Positions 1-11,191 of a stretch of DNA of 64,000 nt are shown here, piece by piece; positions within the stretch are counted from its first letter, which is position 1; each line of letters opens with the position of its first letter. This DNA is from Phycomyces blakesleeanus NRRL 1555(-) (Eukaryota; Mucoromycota; Mucoromycetes; Mucorales; Phycomycetaceae), in assembly GCF_001638985.1 (NCBI RefSeq), contig NW_017265139.1:1922001-1986000 (forward strand). The letters are read 5' to 3'. Both the position numbers and the translations under genes were made by a program. Below the pieces are notes generated by a model. It had not been told where the DNA came from, did no database searches, and saw nothing but the letters and a program-made list of their open reading frames with translations.

Positions 1-3000
1 TATATCTTTCTTTACTTTTTGTTTGTTTGTTTATCTTGCTCTGCTATTGTTGCTGTTATTTCTGTTGTGGACCCTGCATTAGTATTAATTGATTATTTCT
101 TTCTTTTTCTCTCCCTCCTGTTGTCTTATAGAATATTGAAAGAATACATAAATATTCTCACTCTTTGTTTGCTTTTAAAAATAATTTGCTTAGTGCTAGG
201 GTGTAAAATAAAATATGAAAAGACAAATACATTTAGTCTATGTATTTGTTTGGTTACTTGTTTCTTAATTAATTTTTGTTAAAAAAAATACCACCTAAAT
301 ATATATATATAATACAGTCTTTTGTCCTTCTTACCTCCTTCTTCCCCTTTATTTATTATCTACAGGATTACTTTTCTGGATACCTAAAATATAATGGCTA
401 AATTGTACATAATATATATATATATATATAATGTGTGGATTTGGGTGTGTGAAGATCCCCTTTATGAATTATGCCCGTAAGAATTGAAGGAGGACAGCTG
501 TTAAAACACATAGTTCCTCAAGGCAGTTTACCTGCAGATAATACTTTGGTCAAACGCTATGTACATGTATATATCTTTAAAAATCCGTTAAAGTAAATGA
601 TGTACCCATTTAATGATGATCATTAGGCTTATCTTTATCCTTTTTTCATTTCAAGACCCTCGCACACACACACGCATACACAAATAGTCTCTCTCTCTCT
701 CTCTCTCTTTCTACTCTTATTTATCTTTGTTTTTTTTTACATACAATAAATATATATCCCTCTTTTCCCCCTTGCTTTTTTTTTTCTCTTTTCGCGTACC
801 ATTCTTCTTTCTTCTTTTTTTCCTTTTTAAATAATTAAATACAATTTCATTCACGAAATAGACCTTTTTTTTTGGAGGAGGAGGAGGAGGAGTAGACTTC
901 CTCTTATCTTGAAAATCTAGTATATGTGTATGTATAAAGTGTGGTATAAACTTTAAGATTATATGTAAATCATACTAAATACATATTTGTCATCCACAAT
1001 CAATACAGGCCCTGGTTCCTTAATAGATATATAGATATATTTTGCGATATTTTCCAAGCCTACTTTTTTTTCTACAAACAAAAGAAAATTAATAATAATA
1101 TCTGATAATGCATTGTTTCTCTTTTTCCCTGATTTTTTTTTCAATTATAATTAAGGTAGAGTGACATCTTAAATACCCAAAAATAGTAAATGGAACATAT
1201 ATCAAATCAAAGTTTTACACAAAATTGTTGTGTATGGGTGTATTAAACGGAGAATATTCCGTAGACAATTTTATTTTATTTTTATTTATATACATTTTAT
1301 ATCGTTTAAACGGAGACAGCATTCTAAAGTAGGCGATTTAAGCATTGTCGTAATTGTGGGACGGCGTTTATAAAATAAGCTCAGGGTTGCATGAATGCAG
1401 CGCATATTTGAACAAGTAAATGTACATGTGCAACTATATCCAATCACAGCTGTTTGTTTGCAGTTTTTGAGCTTTTTTGAGAAAATTAATTTTGTTCGGA
1501 GATTTATTAAAATAAGAAAAAGAAAATTGACATCTTGCTCGTATATTTTATCTTCCTTCAAGATGTCATATAAAATATAGTTATTTATTTCCCCATTGAA
1601 ATCGTTTGAAAGAAGAAGAAAGGACCATAACGATATATAATGTGTCTATGATATTGAATTCAATGCAGAGAGTCAAGGGATTTTTTAAAAAGGAAGAGAT
1701 AGCATAAATGAATGAAACCAACCAATATATGTTTGTGTGTGTATATATCTTGTTGTTGTTGTTGTTGTTGTTGTTGTTATTTTTGGTGATGGTTTACTTA
1801 TTTATTTAGCTATTTATCTATTTAATTTGATTTGATTTTTTTTTGCTTTTATGATCTACACAGATTAATACACAACAACCAAAAAAAGAAATAAAAGCTT
1901 GTTTTATAATCAGATGCGCATCTTTGCGGGTCAACAGAAGGATGTCCGGATCAAATTCTTAGTTATCCGCGAGCCTTGTTTTTTTTTTATCGTAAAATAG
2001 TAATAGCAATAGCAATAGCGATAGTTATAGTTATAGTGATAGTAATAATCGAAAATAAGAGTAATAGTCAACCTTTTGTTTCAATATTTTTATTTGCACC
2101 TTGAACAATTGGCTTAAAATCGATTCTGATTCTGGTTATCGAGTCTAATATTTCTCTTGATCTCTTGCTCGCTATTTGTTTGCAAAAAAAAATTAAAAAG
2201 AAAGCAAATGTCAATAGTGTAATGTCTATCTATTTGTCTATTTGTCTATATGGCTGTTTGGCTATATGTTTGTTTGTTTGTTTGCTGGTTTGTATATGTT
2301 TTCTTTTTTATAAAAAAGATATATATATAAATATATAAACAGCAGCAGTACTAATATTAAGATCGATCAAGAGAAAAAGTTCTCAATTATTCAGCACAGT
2401 AATAAAAGCTGGTATATAGACTGATATTTAAGAATCATAAATAATAAACACTGAGTAATAACAATAAACAAATACACAGGGGAAGCGGCATTTATCCCTA
2501 CACTACCTTTTTTTTTACTATCCATTCAACATAATCACAAAGACGCCCACAATTGTTATTTTTTTAAAAAAATTATTTTTAATTATTATTATTATAGATT
2601 TATATCGATATATTGATATGAAATTGTAACCCTAGATCTAATAGATCTTGTAGTCTAGGACTTAATACATTGCATTAATAAAGTAAAGAAAAAAATATGA
2701 AGAGTGACAAGGTGTCAAAGTAAAATAGTAAGAAAAGGAACTAGAACGCGTACTGTCAAAATAAAAAATAAAATAAATAAAAAAGCAAAAAGATGCATAT
2801 ATTGTAAGGGGAGGGGAGGGGGATTAATTATTATTGGGAGTATGATATTGATAATGAGGAGGATAAGAACAAGAACAAGAACAAGAACAAGGACGAGTAC
2901 TACGATCAGTATAAGTAAAAGGATGAGAGGAGAAGCATTTACTTATTTGTTTGTTTGCAAAACAAATTGTGAGGTGTATTTGTGTAGGCAATGCGACAAG

Positions 3001-3139
3001 AAAATCTTTGTAAATGATATCATTACACACAACAACACAACATCAATGTTTCCAGGAGTCAATTTTTTTTGTATTTTTTTTTAATATATATACATTTTAT
3101 ATAATTACTATTAAATAATATTTTGAATTTTTGCATTAG
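1..3139. other. AT-rich intergenic DNA, no supported gene
   Basis: No stretch here looks like a conserved protein. The content is homopolymer runs, a CT run near 690-710, a GGA run near 876-891, a TTG run near 1751-1778, a diverged AATAGC/AATAGT repeat near 2001-2050 and an AAGAAC repeat near 2866-2890. The longest ORF (2704-3084) is mostly made of these repeats, has an Arg-Thr repeat composition and no recognisable domain, so I do not call it. Confidence 0.6.
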
Positions 3140-3147
3140 TATATAAG
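3140..3147 (+). promoter_or_regulatory. TATA-like element upstream of desaturase 1
   Basis: The sequence TATATAAG lies about 250 bp before the desaturase start codon at 3391. The interval between holds pyrimidine-rich stretches and an AATTC/CAATT short repeat (3295-3316), typical of a long fungal 5' leader. The role is inferred from position only. Confidence 0.35.
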
Positions 3148-3390
3148 CAAAGCAAGTAGTAACAAGGATGTTATTGATCCACATACTTTTTCCCTTCAAT
3201 TTATAATCAGTATCATTGATCTTTGCCCTTCTACCTTTGTCTATTTCCCTTTACTTCTTTCAAATCATTAAATGAGAATTGTGATTCATTTGCTCAATTC
3301 AATTCAATTCAATTAAATAATACATTTAAATACGCAATATATATAACAACAAAAACAACAGCAGCAAGAACAGCAAGAACAATCATAAAG

Positions 3391-5153
3391 ATGTCTGTAA
3401 CAGAGACCAAGAATTTTGTAGCAGACTTTACAAAATCAGAGTCTCGCAAGGCACCCTTTCCAAAGGACCAGATGCCACCGCTCTTTGACACACCGACTAC
3501 AATCCACAATTGGTACAAACGTGTTCGTTGGGTCTATGCAATCATCTTGTCAGTGTTCCCATTCATATCCATCTATGGAGCCCTCACTACCGAGTTGCAC
3601 ACAAAGACTCTTATACTAGGCGTTGTTACATATTTTCTTACGGCATTGGGTGTAACAGCAGGTATGATACCCAAATACTATTTTTTTTTAAAAAAAAAAA
3701 GAGAAAAAAAAACATTGTATTTATTTATTTTTGATATTGTGTAGGATACCATCGGATGTGGGCTCATAGAGCTTATCAGGCAACACCACTTTTGAAGTTA
3801 ATATATGCTGTATGTGGCGGGGCTTCTTCTCAAGGATCTATATATTGGTGGGTCAGGGATCATCGTTCTCACCACAGGTTAGTCGGCTTGGCTAGACTTC
3901 ATCTTAGTTTTTGGTTGAAAAAAAAAATATGTCAACTCCAGTGTTTTGTGTAACATGCCCAGACGCAAGATGTTCTAACTGCTTTTGTTTTGTAAATCTA
4001 TCTATCTGTCTAATCTCTTTTTGGGAAAATTGAAACAGATGGACTGACACCGATAAGGACCCTTATAGTGCCCAGCGCGGTTTCTTTTACTCACATATTG
4101 GCTGGCTTTATGTTGATCGTGGCAAGGGAAAGACTGGATTTGCAGACATAGCAGACCTGAAATCAGACAAATTGATAATGTTCCAAAACAAATACTATGC
4201 CCTTTTTGCGATTGTTTTTGGTTTTGTGGTTCCTACTCTAATTGCAGGCTATGGCTGGAATGATTTTAGGGTGAGTTTTACATCTCTTGTTGCCTTTAGA
4301 CCATTCAAATAGAAAAGGACTTATAAACACGCATACACACATACATACGCAAGTTGTATATATAAATTTATGTGTAAAAAGAACGCGCTTGTTTTTTTTC
4401 CCGATTTTGTTTTATCTGGATTTATCTTATTTACATTAATGCATTACTCCTTAGGGTGGCTTCTTCTATGCTTCTGTTGCTCGTACAACATTATTGCATC
4501 ATGCCACATTCTGTGTAAATAGTCTTGCACACTACCTCGGAGATGACACCTTTGACGATCACCACTCGCCCAGAGATTCCTGGATCACAGCTTTGGTGAC
4601 AATGGGTGAAGGGTACCATAATTTCCACCACCAGTTCCCCCAGGACTATCGCAATGCAATTGTGTTTTATCAGTACGATCCAACCAAGTGGCTAATCAAG
4701 TTTTTGGAGTTTATCGGAATGGCCTATGATCTCAAGACATTCCCAACTAATGAGATCGCCAAAGGACGATTCCAGATGCAGGAGAAGCGGATTGAGGAGC
4801 TGAGACGAGATATCAAGTTTCCCCGACCCATCAAGCATCTGCCGGTCTACACCTGGAAAGAATTCCAATCCAAGGTCCAGGATGACAAAGAAGCGTGGAT
4901 CTTGATTGAGGGAGTTCTGTATGATATCAAGGGATTTGCTCACCCAGGTGGAGAGAAGTACATCCAGGCGTCAGTGGGCAAGGACGTGACAAGTTCGTTC
5001 AACGGTGGAGTCTACAGTCACTCGAATGGTGCCAGAAATGTATTGTCGATGATGCGCGTGGGAGTTCTGTTGAATGGCATGGAAGTGATGTCCAATATCG
5101 AAGCAGAGGTCGATGAACTGGTTCTGGGCAAATCCAACAAAAAGGATTTGTGA
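3391..5153 (+). CDS. Delta-9 acyl-CoA desaturase with C-terminal cytochrome b5 domain (copy 1)
   Basis: Predicted four-exon gene: 3391-3661, 3745-3877, 4039-4270, 4455-5153; 444 residues. It would insert the cis-9 double bond into stearoyl/palmitoyl-CoA in the ER membrane, using electrons passed through its own cytochrome b5 domain (OLE1 family). All three di-iron histidine boxes are visible: HRMWAH at 93-98, HRSHH at 130-134 and HNFHH at 267-271. The haem motif HPGG is near 375-378. All introns are GT-AG and the spliced frame is continuous. Exon phases match the paralog at 14934-16801, except that intron 2 (3878-4038) is absent there. The start was chosen by alignment with the paralog; an in-frame upstream ATG-less extension to 3223 is leader. 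Highly similar to copy 2 over the core but different at both ends. Family assignment is firm; substrate chain length is inferred. Confidence 0.95.
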
Positions 5154-6359
5154 GAGCCTACCAAAAAAAAATGTGTATATTCTTTTTCACTATTATACTT
5201 TAATTTGTTTATTCTTCTTTTTTATCTATTCAATCATCCATTCATTCATTTGACCAATCATTATATTTTTTGCCCTTTATTTCTTTTTCTTTTTATTACC
5301 ACCATTATAACAAACCAAAATAATCATTACACACTCACACTTCTTCTTCTACTACTACTTCTTCTACTTCTTCTACATTACAATAAAGATTAAAGATAAT
5401 ATTGATGGTTTTCTAAAGAAGAAACTGAAATATTAAATGGTTCAATAATGTTACTAATACTAAAGAATAAATAAGAGGATGCGCTTATTTAGTACGTTAC
5501 ATTTATTATTGTTAATGACTTATGGGCTAGCTAGCAATTTATCACTATTACAGAAGGTTCAAATATCTGATCTTATAAACCAATATTCTAATGTCTCTCA
5601 TTAACCAGGTACATGCGATAAATATTTATATATATATATAAACATGTATTTCCACGCTGCTTATCTTTAAAAAATAATAATTATAGATTACAGGAGATGG
5701 GAAAGGCTACTACTGCAGACAATTTTTTTTTTGAACAGTACGTAGTTACGGAAAAATTGAATTCAAATGTAACCGCTACGGGTGCTCTTGCCCGTTGTAC
5801 CGACTCTTACATTAACCAAGGTGTACAGGAGATATCTTCTAACGGTCCGCTTACCTAAGAAATAATACTTATGAAAGATCAAAGCCGGCCCGGAAATGAA
5901 AATCCGACCCGATTATTTATTTATTTTTATTTTTTTAAAAAAAAAAAGGGCTCTTCGGCTGCACACATCGCTAACTGTAAACTATACTCAAACGTTACAG
6001 GTAGATGGGTCGGGTTTCGAATTTTTAAAAGAATCCTTAAACCATATTATTATGGACATTTTTTTTTAAATAGGTGTGGACAGACTGAAAAGTTCAAAAA
6101 AAGTTTAAAAGGCTCTGATTGGCTAGTCTTTTTTCTTATTAATTTGATTGAGAAGATCATGCTTTTGATAGAAGATATCGTATTCTGAGTACTTCATTTT
6201 ATCTAATATGCACTTAAACTTTTTTTTTAGCTTTTTTAATCTGTTCACACCAAATAATACTAACAATAGAATGTGCTTAGAATAAAGCAAAACTTGAAAA
6301 AAAAAATTCACTATATATATATATATATATTTAAGAGACAAAGTATGAAACTCTAGTAA
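5154..6359. other. Intergenic spacer between desaturase 1 and a transposon relic
   Basis: This is the 3' flank of desaturase 1: T-rich, with CTACTTCTT repeats near 5340-5375, then AT-rich DNA. A T(n)A(n) palindrome occurs at 5931-5947. The motif TAGGTGTGGACAGAC near 6071 could be the outer end of the neighbouring Tc1-like element, because CACACCT occurs near 8028 on the other side; the match is short and unproven. No gene is seen. Confidence 0.5.
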
Positions 6360-7260
6360 TGAGTTGTCACCACCTCTCTCGATTACTTCTTTAAGCCTAT
6401 CTGACATGCTAGCTACCAAAGTTTCCAGAACTTGAAGTGGTATCTCCAACCATGTCTTGTGGATTACTGCTTCAAGTTCTTCCACATTGGTTACTTTTAC
6501 TCTATTCTTACAAAGTCTCTTCGCAAGATGAGCCCAGATATGCTCGATAGGATTAAGATCCGGGCTCTGGGCAGGCCAAAAATCAAAGCTTTCTATTAGA
6601 CACCTCTCTTTTTTATACCATGTGGCATAAGCACCCGTGTGGCATGGTGCACCATCCTCTTGAAACAAAAACTGTTTGTTATTATCTCTGGACAGTTCCT
6701 CGTACCAGGGAAGAAAGTACTGTGCCAAACGGTCGATGTACTTGTCTTGGTCGATGTTTCCTTTCAATGTTACCAAAAGGCCAAGGCTCCCCATCCCAGA
6801 AACGGCCTCAAACCATGTTAGAACCCTTACCGAACTTGTATGTTTGGTCAACGTAGTTCTTGCCAAACCTCTCGCCCGTCTTTCTGATGACTCTGACTCT
6901 TCCATCATTGCCAACTACCATAAATCGGGGTTCGTCTGACCAGACAGCCGATTTCCACTGCTCAACGGTCCAATTCACTTTGTCAAGGCACCATTTCAGC
7001 CTGTTTTCCTTCTGTTTCTCGGTCAATCCTGGCCTGCGAGCTGCTGAGTGAGAACTGAAGCCAAGAAGTTCCATGTTTTTACGGAATGTAGTCATGCAAA
7101 TGGAGATTCCCACATCGACTAATCTCTGACGCTGAGTCGCAATTGACACGAATGGGCTCCTTACGAAATGAGCGCACCATCGCAGATTGTGTTCTCTTTG
7201 TAACCTTTGGTTCCCTTCCTAGACGTGTCAAGGGCTTGGAAACACCTTTATACCTGGAGA
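6360..7260 (-). pseudogene. Degenerate Tc1/mariner transposase
   Basis: Two overlapping minus-strand frames (7149-6808 and 6914 downward) together carry a Tc1/mariner DDE transposase. Visible are the first Asp in WSDEPRF, the second Asp in FQEDGAPCHTG and the Glu in SPDLNPIEHIW. The frame is broken near 6815, where the first frame ends at a TGA. It is probably broken again near 7145, because a helix-turn-helix-like segment (VTKRTQSAMVRSFRKEP) lies in another frame just upstream. Such enzymes cut and paste their element at TA dinucleotides; this copy cannot make a full protein. The spacing between the second Asp and the Glu is 36 residues rather than the usual 34 of Tc1. No clear long terminal inverted repeats were found. 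The plus-strand ORFs here are shadows. Confidence 0.9.
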
Positions 7261-8532
7261 ATTTCTACGCCATTTTCAATAGTACCCTTGTGAATGCCGA
7301 GGGCTATAGAGGTTACTCCATAAGTATTGTCTTTTTTCCATTGACCTATGGATCGGGCTCTGCTGTCCCTCCTCATGAACGGATCTGATTCTTGCTGTTT
7401 AGGGTTTTATGATGCCAACAAGTGGTAGAGTAATTACGTGCTCGTATTTTGTTTTTTTTTTTTTTTAGTTATTTAAAAAAATCGGGTATGTTTATAGGGA
7501 AAAAACAATGTTTTGGTGACGCTTCAAAACAAAAACAAAACCCACGAATTTTGTGACCAACCAACCCATCAGCTATTACGCCTGAGCCTATGATCTAAAC
7601 CTCTCTCTCTCTCTTTTCTATTCCCTCGTATGTATTTTTTCAAGTATATAATACACAAATGTAAATCCCGCAAAAGGCAGGATACAAACCAAAAAAAAAA
7701 AAAATCGTGTCCGATTAAAATTAACCGCGTAATAATACATTCTGTTGGTCAATTATCATCATCATCATCCTTATTATTTTAAAATAAAAAAAAGCACCAA
7801 AAATATGTGGCTTTATTATTTGTGGAGTAGCAATTATATTAAAAATAACTATTACAGCTTGTTCGTCAAAAAAGACTCAATATCAAAGAAGAAGAGGTAT
7901 TGATTTGTAGACAATTCTTGTAAGCATCGATAAAAGGATTTAATAGAATGTACGTTTTATTAAAAATAATGTTTGAGATTTTCAGTTCTTAAAAAAAGCC
8001 AAAAACGGCCAAAACGGCCGTGCACACCTCTTGTAGTGTAACTCCTTTAAATGGATTTTTAATAGGAGCTATTTAAAAAGGTGTAATTACTTGGATTTAT
8101 ATTCTCTTTTTTAAAAAAAGATTCACTTAAAGAAGTTCGTTTTACTTTGGGCAGCAAACGGCCGTGTACGCTTTAGATACTACGCAATCACCAAATTACT
8201 CACACACTGAATATTTTCTTTCTCATAGAACCTTATAGAACAATAGACGTCACCTAGAAATAATAAGTCACGTATCCAATATCCTTCCTAACACTATGAG
8301 CCATTTTTGCGGTGACTTTTCTTTTTAGCCGCCTCGGTTTTCTCTCTCTGATGTGACTTTTTTATTTCAACCCCAAGGACTCTTTTTTTCATATGGCGTC
8401 ACAATTTTAAAAGCCAATCAAAATGATTTAAAAGTCATTGACTCATTTTTCAAACACCAATCATTTTAATTTTCACGTTCCGTGACTTTCTTTCAATTGC
8501 AAAAGGTCGTACAAGAATTGAACCATTTTGTC
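7261..8532. other. Spacer with TGAC/GTCAC-rich promoter-like stretch
   Basis: No ORF is supported. At 8005-8028 and 8156-8170 a short motif (ACGGCCGTG) is repeated. From about 8240 to 8500 there is a concentration of GACGTCAC, GTCACGT, GGCGTCAC, TGACTCAT and several GTGACTTT motifs. They resemble CRE and AP-1/Gcn4 half-sites and lead into the TATA box at 8533. Confidence 0.4.
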
Positions 8533-8541
8533 TATAAAAAG
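8533..8541 (+). promoter_or_regulatory. TATA box without a downstream ORF
   Basis: TATAAAAAG, followed by GGGCC, is a strong TATA-type motif. About 350 bp downstream contains no sizeable ORF but is less AT-rich than its surroundings. This could be the promoter of a non-coding RNA or the R region of a decayed LTR. The sequence CACTTTCATCATTGGCTGG near 8768 loosely recalls the join of an LTR with a primer-binding site, but I found no matching second LTR. Confidence 0.35.
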
Positions 8542-8828
8542 GGGCCAAAAGTTTGCAAATTTTTCAGATCTTTATTGTGGCGGTTATCTACGTAGTCTGC
8601 TCATAGATGTGGCCTTAGTAAACCGGTCGAAAGACTTTCACAGTTGAAGACCTATAAACCAAACTATATAAACCACGCGATGTCTATGCAGGTGTAGAAT
8701 GCTGATAACCTATCTGTTGCCCACTGCGAGTTTTTTGAAAATTTTCTCGTCCAACAGGGAGATCCCACTTTCATCATTGGCTGGCCACCAATGGTAAATA
8801 AATTCAATAAAATAAATGAAAATGAACC

Positions 8829-8882
8829 AATCAAAATCTATATAAATTGATTTTCTTAAATCATTTTATATAGATTTTGATT
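8829..8882. repeat. 54-nt near-perfect hairpin
   Basis: Arms 8829-8846 (AATCAAAATCTATATAAA) and 8865-8882 are perfect reverse complements over 18 bp. Inside the loop TGATTT (8848-8853) pairs with AAATCA (8858-8863), leaving a four-base loop and one T-T mismatch. A long T run follows immediately. It may be a folded RNA 3' end, a small inverted-repeat element or a chance AT palindrome; the length makes chance unlikely. Confidence 0.7.
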
Positions 8883-10565
8883 TTTTTTTTTGTTTTTTCA
8901 ATTTTTTTTTATAAATTAAAAATAAAAAATTAAAATTAAAATTAAAATTAAAAAATAAAATAAAATTAAAATAAAAAATAAAAGTGACATGACTCTTATC
9001 ATAAAGATGATGAACTCTAGTATGATGATATAATGTAACTTGTATTTGTACTGGGATCTGTCAAGATGGACGAATTGACTACAAAGTAAAATTACAATTG
9101 CAATTGGAGAAGAGTCATGTCAATTGGGGGATGGAAATGAACTTTTTGTATTAATGTTTTCTAGTCCGATGAGTCCAGACTAGATTCGCAGTGAGGGAGG
9201 AGAATGGACTGAATTAGAGATCTCAGGCTCCAAGAATACATTACCAGTTATCATACTGGGCCTCATCCTATACAATTTTTTTTTAAAAAAAATAAGGGCT
9301 TAGAGTATTAGGCTTCTCAAAATACTAGGCCTCGACGCCCCAATAGAGATATTATTGGGTGGTAGGCTTTTTGAAACAAAGTTAAGTGGAACTGGAACTG
9401 GAACTGGAATAAGCAGCATTGATGATCTGGATATTGTTATGTAGCGAGAATGATAATGATAAAGAATATGAATTGAGTTTGCATGATATTTGGTAGGTAT
9501 GTAGTATAAGATATATAATTATAATTATACTTCATTAATAAATATGCATGAAAATTCTATTTTTTTTTTTTTTTTTAAAAAAAATAATAATAATTGAAGG
9601 CTTTGTTTCTATTACTGATGAGCTACAGTTGAATGTTAAAGACATGCTTTAATTTAATTTATTTATTCATTTTTGGGCTTGACAATATAAGATATATAAA
9701 GATTTCCAAAAGCTTCTTCAAGGTATAATATTAGACATCGGCTTATGGGTCTATAGGTATCTGGACAATGCCGTTTGATGAAGGTTACACAGCAAAAATA
9801 GTCTGGAAAGTAATCTGATAAAACTATAATGCTTTTTTTTTATGGATCGAGAAAAAGAATACTGATGATATCAGACTAACTAAAGACCTACAGAGAGAAA
9901 GGTTGCTTAGTAACACATACAAACATTTTCTCTTGTGTGGAGAATAATAGGTTTGAGATTCTAGATGAAAAAAGGTGGAGCCGAAACTTTAGATTATTAT
10001 CATTTCTGGGGGTGGGTGGGAAAAGAGACACGGTCTTTATCATTATTATCATTTCAAATCGAGAAATCAGAATTCAAAAACGCCCATTCTGTTGGTGTTG
10101 TTGTTGTTGTTGTTTTTATATAACACAATGAATATAACCCAAATGACAATTTCTTCTTTCTATAAAGACACTCCTTTATTTCTGTTTGCCTGTTTTGATC
10201 CGCCATAAGCCAATCTTTTACAGTTCAATGATTTTAATGATCTAATGGTCTAATAAGTAGCTTTGATGGTATGAGGAGCTAGTTTTGCATTGGTATCTAG
10301 ATGTTTTCTCTTGATTGTTATTGTTATTGTTACTAACAAACAAACAACTCTTTAATTGGCGCTTCTTTTCTTCTTAAAATAATACTAATTAAATTGGAGA
10401 GTAAGGGTGGTACGAAATAGAAATGAGCTTTGTACCCTCTAGAAACGATGGCCTCTTATTACGAAATCAGACTAATAAGTTATATACAATTATCCATGAA
10501 AATAATAATAACTTCTTGTGTGAATTGTCTATAAAAGATAATGATTTATATAAAAACATTACGTC
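8883..10565. other. AT-rich intergenic DNA
   Basis: An AAAATT-type low-complexity tract spans 8920-8985. A GGAACT triplet repeat lies near 9390-9407. T(n)A(n) palindromes occur at 9276-9292 and 9560-9585. The ORF at 9937-10131 ends in a TTG repeat and has no recognisable feature. No gene is called. Confidence 0.5.
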
Positions 10566-10700
10566 TTGCGGTGAATTTTTTTTATATGTTTGTTGTTATT
10601 ATTTGCTCGTACAACCTCTTTTGTTGTATCATGCCACATTCTATGGAAATATTCTACACTACCTCTAAGATGAAACACCCTTTTATATATATATATATTA

Positions 10701-10799
10701 GGGGGTTTCACCAGCTTTGGATGTTGACTTTTGGATATAGCGGTAGTTTAAGCACCAGCCAATAATAATAATTATCGAAAAAAGACTGGTGAAACCCCC
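10701..10799. mobile_element. 99-bp mini-element of the GGGGGTTTCACCAG family
   Basis: It begins GGGGGTTTCACCAG and ends CTGGTGAAACCCCC, with TA on both sides. Over its whole length it matches the reverse complement of the element at 20741-20842, including a shared core with TTTAAGCACCAGCC and TTGGATATAGCG. It forms the left part of the longer 10701-11191 structure. Confidence 0.75.
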
Positions 10800-11146
10800 T
10801 AATGACCCTTGGTTGATATGTTTTCTCTCATATACGTCAAAATTCATATGTACAATACGCTTGATTAGAGTACCCATAAATATAGTGCCTATGCCCAAAT
10901 TCCTCACAAGTAAGTTAGACTTCTATAATTTGGTATCAAGATAACTACTTTTATATAGATTTATTATGGCTTGGTTTTGACTTTGCTTCTATATGAACTT
11001 TGCCATCAATTGTACATAAAGTACAAAATTTACAAAATTTCGGCTAAGTCACGACATTAGAGTATCGAACTATTTTTTTAGATGCTTGGATGCTCGTTTT
11101 TCATTTTTTGAAGATTCATTATAGCCAATCATTTTCCGAATTAAAT

Positions 11147-11191
11147 TACCGCTATATCCAACAGTCAACAGTCAAAGCTGGTGAAACCCCC
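11147..11191. mobile_element. Terminal fragment of the same MITE family
   Basis: ACCGCTATATCCAACAGTC followed by AAAGCTGGTGAAACCCCC matches one end of the element at 20741-20842. It is either the right end of one 491-bp element or a truncated second insertion. Confidence 0.7.

Larger units (their letters stand above)
10701..11191. mobile_element. Inverted-repeat element (MITE-like) inside the dead desaturase
   Basis: The left end starts GGGGGTTTCACCAGCTTTGG and the right end is its near-perfect reverse complement over about 46 bp (11147-11191). Both ends are bordered by TA (10699-10700, 11192-11193), as expected for Tc1/mariner-type target duplication. A second copy of the right terminus at 10782-10799 makes the first 99 bp (10701-10799) a complete mini-element by itself. 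The interior carries no transposase, so movement would need an enzyme supplied in trans. Confidence 0.75.

Noticed and set aside
2704..3084. 126-codon ORF
   Set aside because: Composition is dominated by AAGAAC and GGA repeats and no domain or promoter is recognisable; the opposite strand is open for the same reason.
6620..7388. Plus-strand ORFs over the Tc1 transposase
   Set aside because: The minus strand carries the DDE motifs; the plus-strand frames show no similarity to any protein I know.
9155..9190. Hammerhead-ribozyme-like string (CGATGAGTCC between CTAGTC and GACTAG)
   Set aside because: It forms a six-bp stem with an 11-nt loop, but the CUGAUGA core is altered and the conserved GAAA element and third stem are missing.
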